From assembly GCA_965268555.1 (NCBI GenBank), contig OZ254174.1, forward strand, positions 744,001-808,000: a DNA stretch of 64,000 nt, read 5' to 3'. The notes under the pieces are model-generated. The model was not told where the DNA came from. It was given only the letters and a program-made list of their open reading frames with translations, and searched no databases. The translations under genes were made by a program, and so were the position numbers. Within the stretch, counting starts at the first letter, position 1, and each line of letters starts with the position of its first letter. Origin of the DNA: AAA044-D11 sp965268555. Lineage in GTDB: Bacteria; Actinomycetota; Actinomycetes; Nanopelagicales; Nanopelagicaceae. Below are positions 9,572-18,314 of the stretch, in pieces.

Positions 9572-10639
9572 TTAGCGACGCTTGCGCTTTGGCTGATTGC
9601 GCGGACCGCGTGCCCAGCTAGTTTTTTCGCCAGAACCAGCGCCAATTCCTATTGAATTTTTCGCTTCAGCAGTGACTGCTCCTGGAGCATGTTGGGCAAC
9701 TCGCTTTGCAAGTGCGCGCATCGCAGGCTCACGTTCACGTAGTTGAGCCAATAGCGGTGTTGCAATAAAGATAGAGGAATATGTACCTGTTGCAAGACCA
9801 ATGAAAAGCGCTAGCGAAAGATCTTTGAGAGTCCCTGCGCCAAGAAGTCCAGAACCAACGAAAAGAATCGAGCCGACGGGAAGTAGCGCGATTAATGAAG
9901 TGTTGAATGATCGAACCAGTGTCTGATTAACAGCAAGGTTTGCCGCAGCTGAATAGGTAATCTTTCCAGAGCTTGTGATTGATTTAGTGTTTTCTCGAAC
10001 CTTATCGAACACCACGACGGTGTCATAAAGTGAATAACCCAGAATGGTAAGAAAACCAATTACCGTCGCCGGGGTAACATCGAATCCAACCAGCGCATAA
10101 ATTCCAACTGTAATGAAAACGTCATGCATTGTGGCGACAATCGCAGCTAGCGCCATTTTTGGTTCAAATGCAATCGTCAAGAAAAGCATTACAACTAAAA
10201 GGAAACCGACCAGACCGTAAAGTGCTTTCTTGGTGATTTCTTTACCCCACGATGGTCCAATAATCTGAGTGTCGATATCGTCAACATTTACCCCAAAGGT
10301 GTCAGCTAGAGATTGCTTGACAGTTGCAAATGAATCTAGCGCGCCAGTTTGAATGCGGAGTCGATCATTTCCAACTTTTTGGACAACCGCCTCTCCTGTT
10401 ACACCAGCTTTAGCGATTGCAGCTCGACCTTCTTCAATGGTTGCATCCGCTTTAGTTATGGAGAATTCAGAACCACCTTTAAATTCAATACCAAGGTGTA
10501 AACCTTGAGTACCAAGTACGATTGCCGAAATAATAATTATGATTCCGGAGAAGGCATACCAACGACGTCGCTTGCCGATGAAATCAATAGAAGTTTCGCC
10601 GCGATAGAGGCGGCCACCGATACCTGAAAGTGAGCTCAT
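9572..10639 (-). CDS. secF: Protein translocase subunit SecF
   Basis: 355 aa membrane protein that works with SecD to pull exported proteins across the membrane using proton motive force. It has an N-terminal transmembrane segment, the SecD/SecF signature LGIEFKGGSEFSI (about 50-62), a periplasmic domain of about 80 residues, and five further transmembrane helices including the conserved GFLTILGYSLYDTVVVFDKVRE. The C-terminal tail (about 310-355) is very basic, ending PKRKRR. It lies 4 bp after secD in one operon. Confidence 0.96.
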   Translation of the reverse strand: MSSLSGIGGRLYRGETSIDFIGKRRRWYAFSGIIIIISAIVLGTQGLHLGIEFKGGSEFSITKADATIEEGRAAIAKAGVTGEAVVQKVGNDRLRIQTGALDSFATVKQSLADTFGVNVDDIDTQIIGPSWGKEITKKALYGLVGFLLVVMLFLTIAFEPKMALAAIVATMHDVFITVGIYALVGFDVTPATVIGFLTILGYSLYDTVVVFDKVRENTKSITSSGKITYSAAANLAVNQTLVRSFNTSLIALLPVGSILFVGSGLLGAGTLKDLSLALFIGLATGTYSSIFIATPLLAQLREREPAMRALAKRVAQHAPGAVTAEAKNSIGIGAGSGEKTSWARGPRNQPKRKRR

Positions 10640-10643
10640 GTTG

Positions 10644-12230
10644 TTAACCCTTCACGTTCTGTGTGACATCTGTTTTGATTTTCAATCCCAAACTCTTCGC
10701 TGAGAATCCTGACCACTTATGTCCATTCGCAAAGAATGAAAGTCTAGATAGCAGCGATACCAGTGGGTGGGTGAAAACGAATACAACTAAAAGATCGATC
10801 AAAGTTGTTAGCCCAAGAGTGAATGCGAATCCGCGAACACCGCCAACCGCAAAGAAGTAGAGAAGAACTGCGGCAATCATTGAAACTGCATCCGCAACAA
10901 GGATTGTGTGACGCGCCTTAACCCAACCGGTTTCAGCAGCTGAACGGATTGAGCGTCCTTCACGAACTTCATCTCGCAAGCGTTCGAAATAAACTACGAA
11001 TGAGTCTGCAGTAATACCAACTGCAACAATCGCACCCGCGATTCCAGCAAGCGTGAGAGTAAAACCAAGCCATTCGCCGAGTAGCAAGAATGAGAGATAA
11101 GTAATCGCAGCTGCGACTAAAAGCGAAGCCACGGTGACTATTCCAAGGCCCTTGTAGTAAATAAATGAGTAGAGGAATACAAGTAAGAATCCGAGAAGAC
11201 CAGCTAGTAATCCAGCATGTAGTTGATCGGCGCCAAGTGTTGGTGAAACTTGAAGAACTTCGCCTTGATCAAAAGCAAGTGGCAGTGCGCCGTACTTCAG
11301 AACATTTGCGAGGTTAGATGCTTCTTCTTGTCCAAAATTTCCAGTTATCTGCGCGCTACCACCATTAATTGCTTCATTAATACGAGGCGCTGAAACAACT
11401 AAGCCATCAAGCACAATTGCAACTTGATTTTGTGGGGCTGGGAGTGAAGTAACTGAAGTTGTTAGCGCTCCAAATTTACTTGTTCCTTCTCCATTGAAAG
11501 TCACAGTTACATACCAACCAGACGCACCTTGTTGATCGATTGCTGCACTCGCCTTCGAAATCATACTTCCAAGGACTTGTGCCGGCGCCAGAATATATTT
11601 CTGAGTGCCAGTGCGATCGCAAGAAACAACAGCTACTTCTGGCGCCTCAGTAGAACCACCTTGCAGATTTGCTTTGTTCGTACAATCTAACGCCGCATAT
11701 TTTGCATTCAAGTCTGGTGTTACTCCTGCTGGAAGAGTTGCACTCTTAGCATCCGCAGCTGCGCTTGTAGCGTTTGGTGCACCTTCCACTAAAACTTGGC
11801 GGAATCTAAGCTCTGCAGTCTGCCCAACTAGTTGGACAATCTTTTCGCCAGTTTGTCCGGGAACTGAAATAACAATTTGGCGATTTGTTCCGGAACCTTG
11901 TGCCGCAACTTCGCTCTCTGCTACACCGAGTGAGTTAACGCGTTGTCTAATAATTCCAACCGCCTGATCGATCGCTTCAGTTGTGACCTTTGCACCTTCA
12001 CTTGGACGTGGAGTAAGAGTGACGCTTGTTCCACCTCTAAGGTCAAGACCTAATTTCACTTTCGTCGCACCGCTTATTACTGCGATGGCACTGAAAAGAA
12101 TTAACGCAATGGCGAGTATTGCAATTGGCTTCGCAGACTTCGCGGAAGTTTTTGCACCCTTCCCACTATTGGCACTATTGGCACTATTGGCTGGGCTTTG
12201 TGAATTATTAAAGGCGGACATGAGGGGCAA
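10644..12230 (-). CDS. secD: Protein translocase subunit SecD
   Basis: 528 aa partner of SecF. The first transmembrane helix is followed by the D1 motif KVKLGLDLRGGTSVTL (about 56-71). A large external domain (about 75-325) precedes five C-terminal membrane helices with AGAIVAVGITADSFVVYFERLRDEVREG. The cytoplasmic N-terminus carries a low-complexity ANS repeat encoded by a 9-bp DNA tandem repeat near 12165-12192. It starts 2 bp after ruvB. No yajC lies between them, although that gene usually occupies this position. Confidence 0.96.
   Translation of the reverse strand: MPLMSAFNNSQSPANSANSANSGKGAKTSAKSAKPIAILAIALILFSAIAVISGATKVKLGLDLRGGTSVTLTPRPSEGAKVTTEAIDQAVGIIRQRVNSLGVAESEVAAQGSGTNRQIVISVPGQTGEKIVQLVGQTAELRFRQVLVEGAPNATSAAADAKSATLPAGVTPDLNAKYAALDCTNKANLQGGSTEAPEVAVVSCDRTGTQKYILAPAQVLGSMISKASAAIDQQGASGWYVTVTFNGEGTSKFGALTTSVTSLPAPQNQVAIVLDGLVVSAPRINEAINGGSAQITGNFGQEEASNLANVLKYGALPLAFDQGEVLQVSPTLGADQLHAGLLAGLLGFLLVFLYSFIYYKGLGIVTVASLLVAAAITYLSFLLLGEWLGFTLTLAGIAGAIVAVGITADSFVVYFERLRDEVREGRSIRSAAETGWVKARHTILVADAVSMIAAVLLYFFAVGGVRGFAFTLGLTTLIDLLVVFVFTHPLVSLLSRLSFFANGHKWSGFSAKSLGLKIKTDVTQNVKG
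12165..12192. repeat. Short 9-bp tandem repeat inside secD
   Basis: About three copies of GGCACTATT in a row within the secD N-terminal coding region, encoding repeated Ala-Asn-Ser units. The period is a multiple of three, so copy-number change would keep the reading frame. Confidence 0.6.
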
Positions 12231-12232
12231 GT

Positions 12233-13297
12233 CTAGGCATCTGAAGCGGGTGTGTCGAAAATACTCATCTCATTCGGCAACAAATTTGGGGTTCCAATTG
12301 GCGGTTTCACGCCCAAATGCTCAAAACCTGAGGCGGTAGCGATTCGCCCGCGTGGAGTTCGTGAGATAAATCCCATCCGCACCAGAAATGGCTCTGCCAA
12401 GGATTCAATAGTCTCAGCTTCTTCACCGATAGCCATAGCCAGCGTTGAAATTCCTACGGGTCCACCATTAAATCTTTTTACTAAAGCCTCAAGAACGTTT
12501 TGGTCTAAGCGATCCAATCCAATGGCATCAACTTCATACATCTCTAGCGCGGCTTTCGCCTCCTTGATTCCAACGCTTCCATTTCCATGAACTTGTGCGT
12601 AGTCGCGAACTCGGCGGAGCAATCTATTTGCGACACGTGGCGTTCCTCTAGATCTCGAACCTAATTCTTTAATTGCCTCACTATCGATTTTTACACCGAG
12701 CAAATCCGCGCTTCTCGCAACAATTACCGACAACTCGTTATCTTCGTAAAAATCTAATTGCGCAGTGAAACCAAAACGATCTCGGAGCGGACTTGGAAGT
12801 AGACCGGCTCGCGTCGTAGCACCAACAAGTGTGAAATGCGGAAGCTCTAGTGGAATTGCAGTCGCGCCTGCGCCTTTACCCACAATTACATCTACTCGAA
12901 AATCCTCCATCGCTAAATAGAGGAGTTCTTCCGCAGGTCTAGACATTCGATGAATCTCATCTAAAAATAAAATTTCACCTTCAACTAAAGATGAAAGAAT
13001 CGAAGCCAAATCTCCGGCGTGCTGGATCGCAGGTCCACTTGTAATTCGAATCGGCGCTCCCATTTCTGAAGCAATAATCATTGCGAGCGTTGTCTTTCCT
13101 AAACCAGGTGGGCCCGATAACAAGACGTGATCGGCAGGACTATTTCGATTGCGCGCCGCCGAGAGCAACAAATCTAATTGATCAGAAACGCGCTTCTGTC
13201 CAACAAATTCTTTTAGCGTCTTTGGGCGAAGCGCTAACTCCTGCGATCTCTCTAATTCATCAGCTCCGGATTCAATAATTCGCTTCTCATCGCTCAT
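12233..13297 (-). CDS. ruvB: Holliday junction branch migration ATPase RuvB
   Basis: 354 aa hexameric AAA+ motor that drives branch migration with RuvA and RuvC during recombination repair. Walker A is GPPGLGKTTLA (about 62-72), Walker B is ILFLDEIHRM, and sensor 1 is LVGATTRAGLL. A C-terminal winged-helix domain ends in GFISRTPRGRIAT. It sits in a ruvC-ruvA-ruvB-secD-secF run with gaps of only a few bases. Confidence 0.97.
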   Translation of the reverse strand: MSDEKRIIESGADELERSQELALRPKTLKEFVGQKRVSDQLDLLLSAARNRNSPADHVLLSGPPGLGKTTLAMIIASEMGAPIRITSGPAIQHAGDLASILSSLVEGEILFLDEIHRMSRPAEELLYLAMEDFRVDVIVGKGAGATAIPLELPHFTLVGATTRAGLLPSPLRDRFGFTAQLDFYEDNELSVIVARSADLLGVKIDSEAIKELGSRSRGTPRVANRLLRRVRDYAQVHGNGSVGIKEAKAALEMYEVDAIGLDRLDQNVLEALVKRFNGGPVGISTLAMAIGEEAETIESLAEPFLVRMGFISRTPRGRIATASGFEHLGVKPPIGTPNLLPNEMSIFDTPASDA

Positions 13298-13299
13298 TG

Positions 13300-13905
13300 C
13301 TAGCCACGTCCCTGATTCTGCAGTGCAAGCTTTAGTAGTTGAGCAATATCAGTTGAATCTACCGATGCGCCAAGTTCATTTGATACTGCTTCGATAGTCG
13401 CTTGTGCATCGCGACTTGAAAATCCCAAACCAATGAGCGCACTTGATAGTTGATCACGCCAAATACTTTTACCTTTTGCCGAAGATTTATTAGCAAATGA
13501 AAGCGATGAGACTTTCTCTTTTAACTCCAGCACAGCTCGTTGGGCGCCCTTTTTGCCAAGCCCAGGAATGCGCTCTAGCGCTGCAGAATTCGCACTAGAA
13601 ATTGCACTCGCAATCTCTTCTGGTTCATAAATCGATAGCGCCGATTGCGCGACCTTTGGGCCAATTCCACTCACCGTCTGCAAGAGTTCAAAGAAATCCC
13701 TAGAGCTTGCCTGATCAAAGCCAAAGAGAGTAAGTGAATCTTCGCGCACGACTAGGGTTGTAAAGATTTCGGTTTGAGTTCCCACGGTTAACGACGCTGC
13801 AAACCTTGCAGGTAGCGAAACTTGTAGGCCGACGCCGCCAACTTCGATGACAGCAGAATTCAGCGTTGTTGCTTTCACAACTCCTGATACTGAAGCAATC
13901 ATCAA
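13300..13905 (-). CDS. ruvA: Holliday junction binding protein RuvA
   Basis: 201 aa, normal length. It binds four-way junctions as a tetramer and loads RuvB. It has an N-terminal OB-fold (about 1-62), helix-hairpin-helix motifs (TVSGIGPKVAQSALS and RIPGLGKKGAQRAVLELK) and a C-terminal RuvB-binding domain (about 150-201). The start overlaps the ruvC stop by 4 bp, indicating coupling. Confidence 0.96.
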   Translation of the reverse strand: MMIASVSGVVKATTLNSAVIEVGGVGLQVSLPARFAASLTVGTQTEIFTTLVVREDSLTLFGFDQASSRDFFELLQTVSGIGPKVAQSALSIYEPEEIASAISSANSAALERIPGLGKKGAQRAVLELKEKVSSLSFANKSSAKGKSIWRDQLSSALIGLGFSSRDAQATIEAVSNELGASVDSTDIAQLLKLALQNQGRG

Positions 13906-14438
13906 TTTTTCGCTTTCTTTAAACGCGCTTTCTCCTTAGCCACAGCGGCTTCGACTCGCGCATTTCCTGCACCGCGCCAATGATGGCAGATTGCAAGAGC
14001 AAGTGCGTCGGTGCTATCCACGGGTTTTGGAATTTCTTTTAAAGCTAACAATTTTTGAACCATAAGAGCCACTTGTTTCTTATCTGCTCGACCCGACCCG
14101 GTAACCGCGGCCTTAACTTCGGTGGGTGTATGCATCGCAACCGGAATTCCCGATCTTGCGGCAATTAATAGCGCAACTCCGGCCGCCTGGCCGGTAGACA
14201 TTGCGGTGCGAATATTTAGCTGCGAGAACACGCGTTCAACTGCAATCACATCGGGCTTGAACTCTTTGATCCATATGATGAGTTCGGTTTCGAGGGCAAG
14301 CAATCGTTGTGAGAGTTCTAAATCCGAAGGTGTTTTAATAACACCAACACCCACCATCACTAATTTTTGGGCTCCTGCATTTTCGACAATTCCGAGACCG
14401 CATCTAGTTAAACCAGGATCGACCCCAAGAACGCGCAT
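13902..14438 (-). CDS. ruvC: Crossover junction endodeoxyribonuclease RuvC
   Basis: 178 aa resolvase that cuts Holliday junctions symmetrically. The acidic catalytic residues are visible in VLGVDPGLTRCG (Asp7), VIAVERVF (Glu), and the C-terminal KKQVA...DSTDALALAICHHW. It is the first gene of the ruvCAB run and begins 1 bp after the yebC stop. Confidence 0.96.
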   Translation of the reverse strand: MRVLGVDPGLTRCGLGIVENAGAQKLVMVGVGVIKTPSDLELSQRLLALETELIIWIKEFKPDVIAVERVFSQLNIRTAMSTGQAAGVALLIAARSGIPVAMHTPTEVKAAVTGSGRADKKQVALMVQKLLALKEIPKPVDSTDALALAICHHWRGAGNARVEAAVAKEKARLKKAKN

Positions 14439-14439
14439 C

Positions 14440-15189
14440 TTAAAGGCTAGCCATTACCTCATCTGATACATCGAAGTTTCCGAAGACGTTTTGCACGTCA
14501 TCCAACTCTTCAATTGCATCAATCAACGCAAATACTTTCGTTGCGCCTTCGGCATCCAATGGAACCGACACGGTCGGCAAGAAGGAAGTATCAGCAGATT
14601 CGTAATCAATGCCTGCAGCTTGTAAGGCAGTTCGTACTGCAACTAGATCACTCGGTTCGCTGACAATTTCAAAAGATTCACCTAAATCTGTTACATCTTC
14701 GGCGCCAGCATCTAGAACGTGTTCCAAGATTTTATCTTCAGTTATTCCTGAAGCTTTAGAAACTAGAACTACGCCTTTGCGATTAAACATGTAAGAAACT
14801 GAACCAGGATCAGCCATCGAACCACCGTTACGAGTAACAGCAACGCGAACTTCAGATGCCGCGCGATTTCTGTTGTCAGATAAACATTCAATCATGAGGG
14901 CCACACCATTTGGTCCATACCCCTCATACATAATTGTCTGCCAATCGGCTCCACCAGATTCCAAACCAGCACCACGCTTAACGGCGCGATCAATATTGTC
15001 GGCTGGCATTGAACTCTTTTTAGCTTTCGCAATCGCATCAAAGAGTGTTGGGTTTCCGGAAATATCGGCTCCGCCGTTGCGCGCAGCAACTTCAATTCCT
15101 TTAATCAACTTTGCAAAGTTTTTAGCACGACGCGAATCGATAATCGCCTTCTTGTGCTTAGTCGTTGCCCACTTGGAATGGCCTGACAC
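14440..15189 (-). CDS. yebC: YebC/PmpR family protein
   Basis: 249 aa cytoplasmic protein with the canonical start MSGHSKWATTKHKKA. The family was annotated as transcription regulators; some members also affect translation through stalled ribosomes, so the exact role here is open. The start is GTG at 15189 with an AGGGGG ribosome binding site about 8 nt upstream. Its place upstream of ruvC is conserved across bacteria. Confidence 0.93.
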   Translation of the reverse strand: MSGHSKWATTKHKKAIIDSRRAKNFAKLIKGIEVAARNGGADISGNPTLFDAIAKAKKSSMPADNIDRAVKRGAGLESGGADWQTIMYEGYGPNGVALMIECLSDNRNRAASEVRVAVTRNGGSMADPGSVSYMFNRKGVVLVSKASGITEDKILEHVLDAGAEDVTDLGESFEIVSEPSDLVAVRTALQAAGIDYESADTSFLPTVSVPLDAEGATKVFALIDAIEELDDVQNVFGNFDVSDEVMASL

Positions 15190-15231
15190 GATCGAACCCC
15201 CTATAAATCAATTAACGTAGTTTAACTTGAA

Positions 15232-15822
15232 TTATTTTTTGCAAAGCTCTTCTATGAAATACCGATGGACTCGATTATCACCTGTCAGCTCTGGATGAAA
15301 GGCGGTGGCTAGAACTTTCCCGCTCGAGACTGCAACAGGGTGCGCAACTCCCCCAACCTCCACGCTCGCCAAAACTTCGACCGATGAGCCATAGCTTTCA
15401 ACCCATGGCGCTCTAATAAACACCCCACGAAATTGCTTTCCTGTTATCCCCTTGAAATCTAGGTCAACTTCGAAAGACTCGGTCTGGCGGCCGAAAGCAT
15501 TTCTTCGCACCTGAATATCGATTCCACCAAATGTGTCCTGATCTGAAGCGGGATCAACAATCGATTTGCTAACAAGAATCATTCCCGCGCATGAACCATA
15601 TGTAGGCATGCCATCTGCTATTCGTGTAGTTATTAGATCGAATAGGCCAAAGGCTTTTGCTAACTTACTGATTGTTGTTGACTCTCCGCCGGGAATTATC
15701 AAGGCGTCAATTTCTAAAATCTCTTCGGAAGTTTTTACTGGCTTGCCTTTGACTCCACATTCACCAAGCGCAAATAAATGTTCGCGAAAATCTCCTTGGA
15801 GCGCTAATACTCCAACGTTCAT
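15232..15822 (-). CDS. pdxT: Pyridoxal 5'-phosphate synthase glutaminase subunit PdxT
   Basis: 196 aa class I glutaminase that feeds ammonia to PdxS for vitamin B6 synthesis. It begins MNVGVLALQGDFREH. The glutaminase features are PGGESTTISKL, the nucleophile cysteine in YGSCAGMIL (about 75-83), and the catalytic His-Glu in AFHPELTGD near the C-terminus. It starts 2 bp after pdxS, so the two subunits are made together. Confidence 0.96.
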   Translation of the reverse strand: MNVGVLALQGDFREHLFALGECGVKGKPVKTSEEILEIDALIIPGGESTTISKLAKAFGLFDLITTRIADGMPTYGSCAGMILVSKSIVDPASDQDTFGGIDIQVRRNAFGRQTESFEVDLDFKGITGKQFRGVFIRAPWVESYGSSVEVLASVEVGGVAHPVAVSSGKVLATAFHPELTGDNRVHRYFIEELCKK

Positions 15823-15824
15823 TA

Positions 15825-16724
15825 CTACCAGCCCCGTTCGGCCAATCGATGTGGGACAGGTATATCAGCCACATTTATTCCAACCATTGCTTCACCCAGA
15901 CCACGGGATGCATCTGCGACCACTTTAGGATCTGTATAGAAAGTTGTCGCCTTCACACAAGCAGCTGCACGCTTTGCGGCATCACCAGATTTAAAGATTC
16001 CGGACCCGATAAATACTCCGTCAGCGCCTAGTTGCATCATCATCGCAGCATCTGCTGGAGTTGCAATTCCGCCAGCGGTAAATAATACGACTGGGAGCTT
16101 CCCAGTTTCGGCAACCTCTTTAACGAGAGCATACGGAGCTTGCAGTTCTTTAGCGGCGACATAAAGTTCATCTTCGCGCATTGAAGTAAGGCGACGAATT
16201 TCACTGCCAATTTTGCGCATATGAGTTGTTGCATTTGAAACATCGCCAGTTCCAGCTTCACCCTTAGAGCGAATCATGGCTGCACCTTCATTAATGCGAC
16301 GGAGGGCTTCACCTAAATTAGTCGCACCGCAGACAAAGGGAATCGTAAAATTCCACTTATCAATATGATGCTCATAATCAGCTGGCGTTAAAACTTCCGA
16401 CTCATCAATATAGTCAACGTTTAAAGTCTGCAAAATTTGTGCCTCAGCAAAATGCCCAATTCGAACCTTCGCCATTACTGGAATCGAAACCGCAGCTTGA
16501 ATTTTTTCAATCATGTCTGGATCAGACATACGTGAAACGCCACCTTGTGCGCGAATGTCAGCAGGGACGCGTTCAAGTGCCATAACTGCAACGGCGCCAG
16601 CATCTTCTGCAATCTTGGCTTGCTCAACATTGACGACATCCATGATGACGCCACCCTTAAGCATTTCTGCCATTCCGCGTTTAACGCGCGCGCTGCCTAC
16701 TTGTGCTTCGTTGCCTTTTGACAT
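15825..16724 (-). CDS. pdxS: Pyridoxal 5'-phosphate synthase lyase subunit PdxS
   Basis: 299 aa. It makes PLP from ribose 5-phosphate, glyceraldehyde 3-phosphate and ammonia, so this organism makes vitamin B6 itself. The ATG at 16724 is preferred because it has AGGAGA just upstream and gives the normal length; a longer open frame to 16808 would overlap the preceding gene. Landmarks are VNVEQAKIAEDAGAVAVMAL, the catalytic lysine in VMAKVRIGH, and GIATPADAAMMMQLGADGVF. It shows high conservation throughout. Confidence 0.97.
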   Translation of the reverse strand: MSKGNEAQVGSARVKRGMAEMLKGGVIMDVVNVEQAKIAEDAGAVAVMALERVPADIRAQGGVSRMSDPDMIEKIQAAVSIPVMAKVRIGHFAEAQILQTLNVDYIDESEVLTPADYEHHIDKWNFTIPFVCGATNLGEALRRINEGAAMIRSKGEAGTGDVSNATTHMRKIGSEIRRLTSMREDELYVAAKELQAPYALVKEVAETGKLPVVLFTAGGIATPADAAMMMQLGADGVFIGSGIFKSGDAAKRAAACVKATTFYTDPKVVADASRGLGEAMVGINVADIPVPHRLAERGW

Positions 16725-16782
16725 CAACTTCTCCTGTGATTTTTCGATTATGAAAATTACCGGCTTAAATCTTGGGCTGAGT

Positions 16783-17811
16783 CTACTTTGACTTTGAGGC
16801 TTCCGCACTCGGGGCTGGAGCTGGATAAGTGAAGGTAGGTTCGTTATCGCTCAACGCAATCCAGACCTGGCCATTAGCAAAATTAGCCACGCTGCCATCT
16901 GCAAGGGTCCAAATAGTTCCAACCTCTGCACTTGGCCGTTGCCAATTGATTGGGACGACCTTGCCGTTGCGGAGAAGATATCCTGTGCCAGATCCCACAG
17001 TGTTGCTAAATGGCGTTACTCCGCCAACTTTGTCACGATAAATCGAATCAGTGATTGCAACTTTTTGAATTACCAAATTAGCGCAACCCAGTTGCCGACC
17101 ATCTGAATCTAGGTTTGGCTTTCCATCATATGAGAGCAACCATCTCTTCTCTGATGTGGACCATGTTGCGCTGTAACGCGATGCTGGCCATTTAAAGGAA
17201 ACTCCAAGAACTTTCTTCGCGCCTTCGGCAACTTTTCCAAATTGCCAACCAACTGATCTCACAGTGTCAATTTTCTTACCCTCAACTTCGATGGTTTTCG
17301 TTAAGAGCGCAGAAGCATCTAACATCATATTTGTTGGCGAGTAACGATTCTTATCGGTCTGATAGATGGTTGGTGGATTAATCTCAGCGCTCATGTTGAC
17401 GAGATTTGCTTGCGCAAGTACTGGCCTCATCTTTGATTGCGCACCACTGTAAGCAAATCCCACTCGACCATATTGCGCAAGAATTTCGATATCACTAATT
17501 CGCGCTGATCGAACTGGTCCAATAAGCGGTGGAATTTCATTTGAGAAAATCGCTGCTAATCGGGTGAGTCCACCTTCGACCTGTTCAATATAAATAACTT
17601 CGGCCTTAGCCAACCCAACTTGTGGGTGAGCGGGCGGAGTGTCATCGATCTTTACGGCTAGGACCGGACCATTTTTCCCAGGCAAGTTTGTCAAAACATT
17701 TCGTTCAACACTTTTCCCTGAAACGTTCTTCACAATACTTGAAGGGGTGGCGCAAGAACTCAGAACAATTAAGATAGAAATACCCGCTAAGACGCGCTTT
17801 ACTTTATTCAC
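16783..17811 (-). CDS. DUF3048 domain lipoprotein
   Basis: 342 aa. A signal peptide ends in the lipobox VLSSC (about 17-21). The conserved DUF3048 (YerB-like) features follow: VLAVKIDDTPPAHPQVGL, QVEGGLTRLAAIFS and GPVRSARISDIEI, then a second domain with VTPFSNTVGSGTGYLLRNGK. Probably attached outside the membrane; the family function is not established. The start is GTG at 17811, overlapping the preceding stop by 4 bp (GTGA), so it belongs to the phosphatidylinositol-mannoside operon. Confidence 0.85.
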   Translation of the reverse strand: MNKVKRVLAGISILIVLSSCATPSSIVKNVSGKSVERNVLTNLPGKNGPVLAVKIDDTPPAHPQVGLAKAEVIYIEQVEGGLTRLAAIFSNEIPPLIGPVRSARISDIEILAQYGRVGFAYSGAQSKMRPVLAQANLVNMSAEINPPTIYQTDKNRYSPTNMMLDASALLTKTIEVEGKKIDTVRSVGWQFGKVAEGAKKVLGVSFKWPASRYSATWSTSEKRWLLSYDGKPNLDSDGRQLGCANLVIQKVAITDSIYRDKVGGVTPFSNTVGSGTGYLLRNGKVVPINWQRPSAEVGTIWTLADGSVANFANGQVWIALSDNEPTFTYPAPAPSAEASKSK

Positions 17812-18314
17812 AGGATGTCATCCTCAAACGCATAACGCATTGGCAACGGCGCATGACCGGCCAACCTAAAGATTTTGAATAACGAACGGTTTCTAAGTTT
17901 CTGCGCGCTAGTCACAGCTTCAGTATGAATCGTTATTCCGACAGATATCTTTTCGGTGAGAGATTTGAGAGAGTCCAAAAGGCCGGTATCTATGCCGCTA
18001 GGAGCAGCTATCTCATCAGAGAGAATCAAATCTAGACTTTGCGAAAGTGCGATTTCGGCATCACTTCGTTCAACGATATTTGCCTCGCGAGCCTGGTAGG
18101 CCGCTGCGGTTAGGACCAAACTTGTCGCGGCATCAACGCCTTTAGAAAGTGCGATTTCAAGTGCAATTGCCGCACGTTTCTGTAAGAGCGCATCTAAATG
18201 CGCCCACGAAGTTTCAACGCGATGATGCAGCGCATCCAATCTGGAGGCAAGCGCGGATAGATACCAACCAAAGAGAAGTAAAGCCAGGGCTATAAGTAAA
18301 AGTTTCTCAATCAT
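17808..18314 (-). CDS. LemA-like membrane protein
   Basis: 168 aa. One N-terminal membrane helix (about 3-18) is followed by the helical pattern SRLDALHHRVETSWAHLDAL, typical of LemA-like proteins. It starts inside the last codons of pimA (8-bp overlap). It occupies the position where mycobacteria have the gene following pimA (Rv2609c). The function is unknown; the family call rests on the helical motif only. Confidence 0.65.
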   Translation of the reverse strand: MIEKLLLIALALLLFGWYLSALASRLDALHHRVETSWAHLDALLQKRAAIALEIALSKGVDAATSLVLTAAAYQAREANIVERSDAEIALSQSLDLILSDEIAAPSGIDTGLLDSLKSLTEKISVGITIHTEAVTSAQKLRNRSLFKIFRLAGHAPLPMRYAFEDDIL

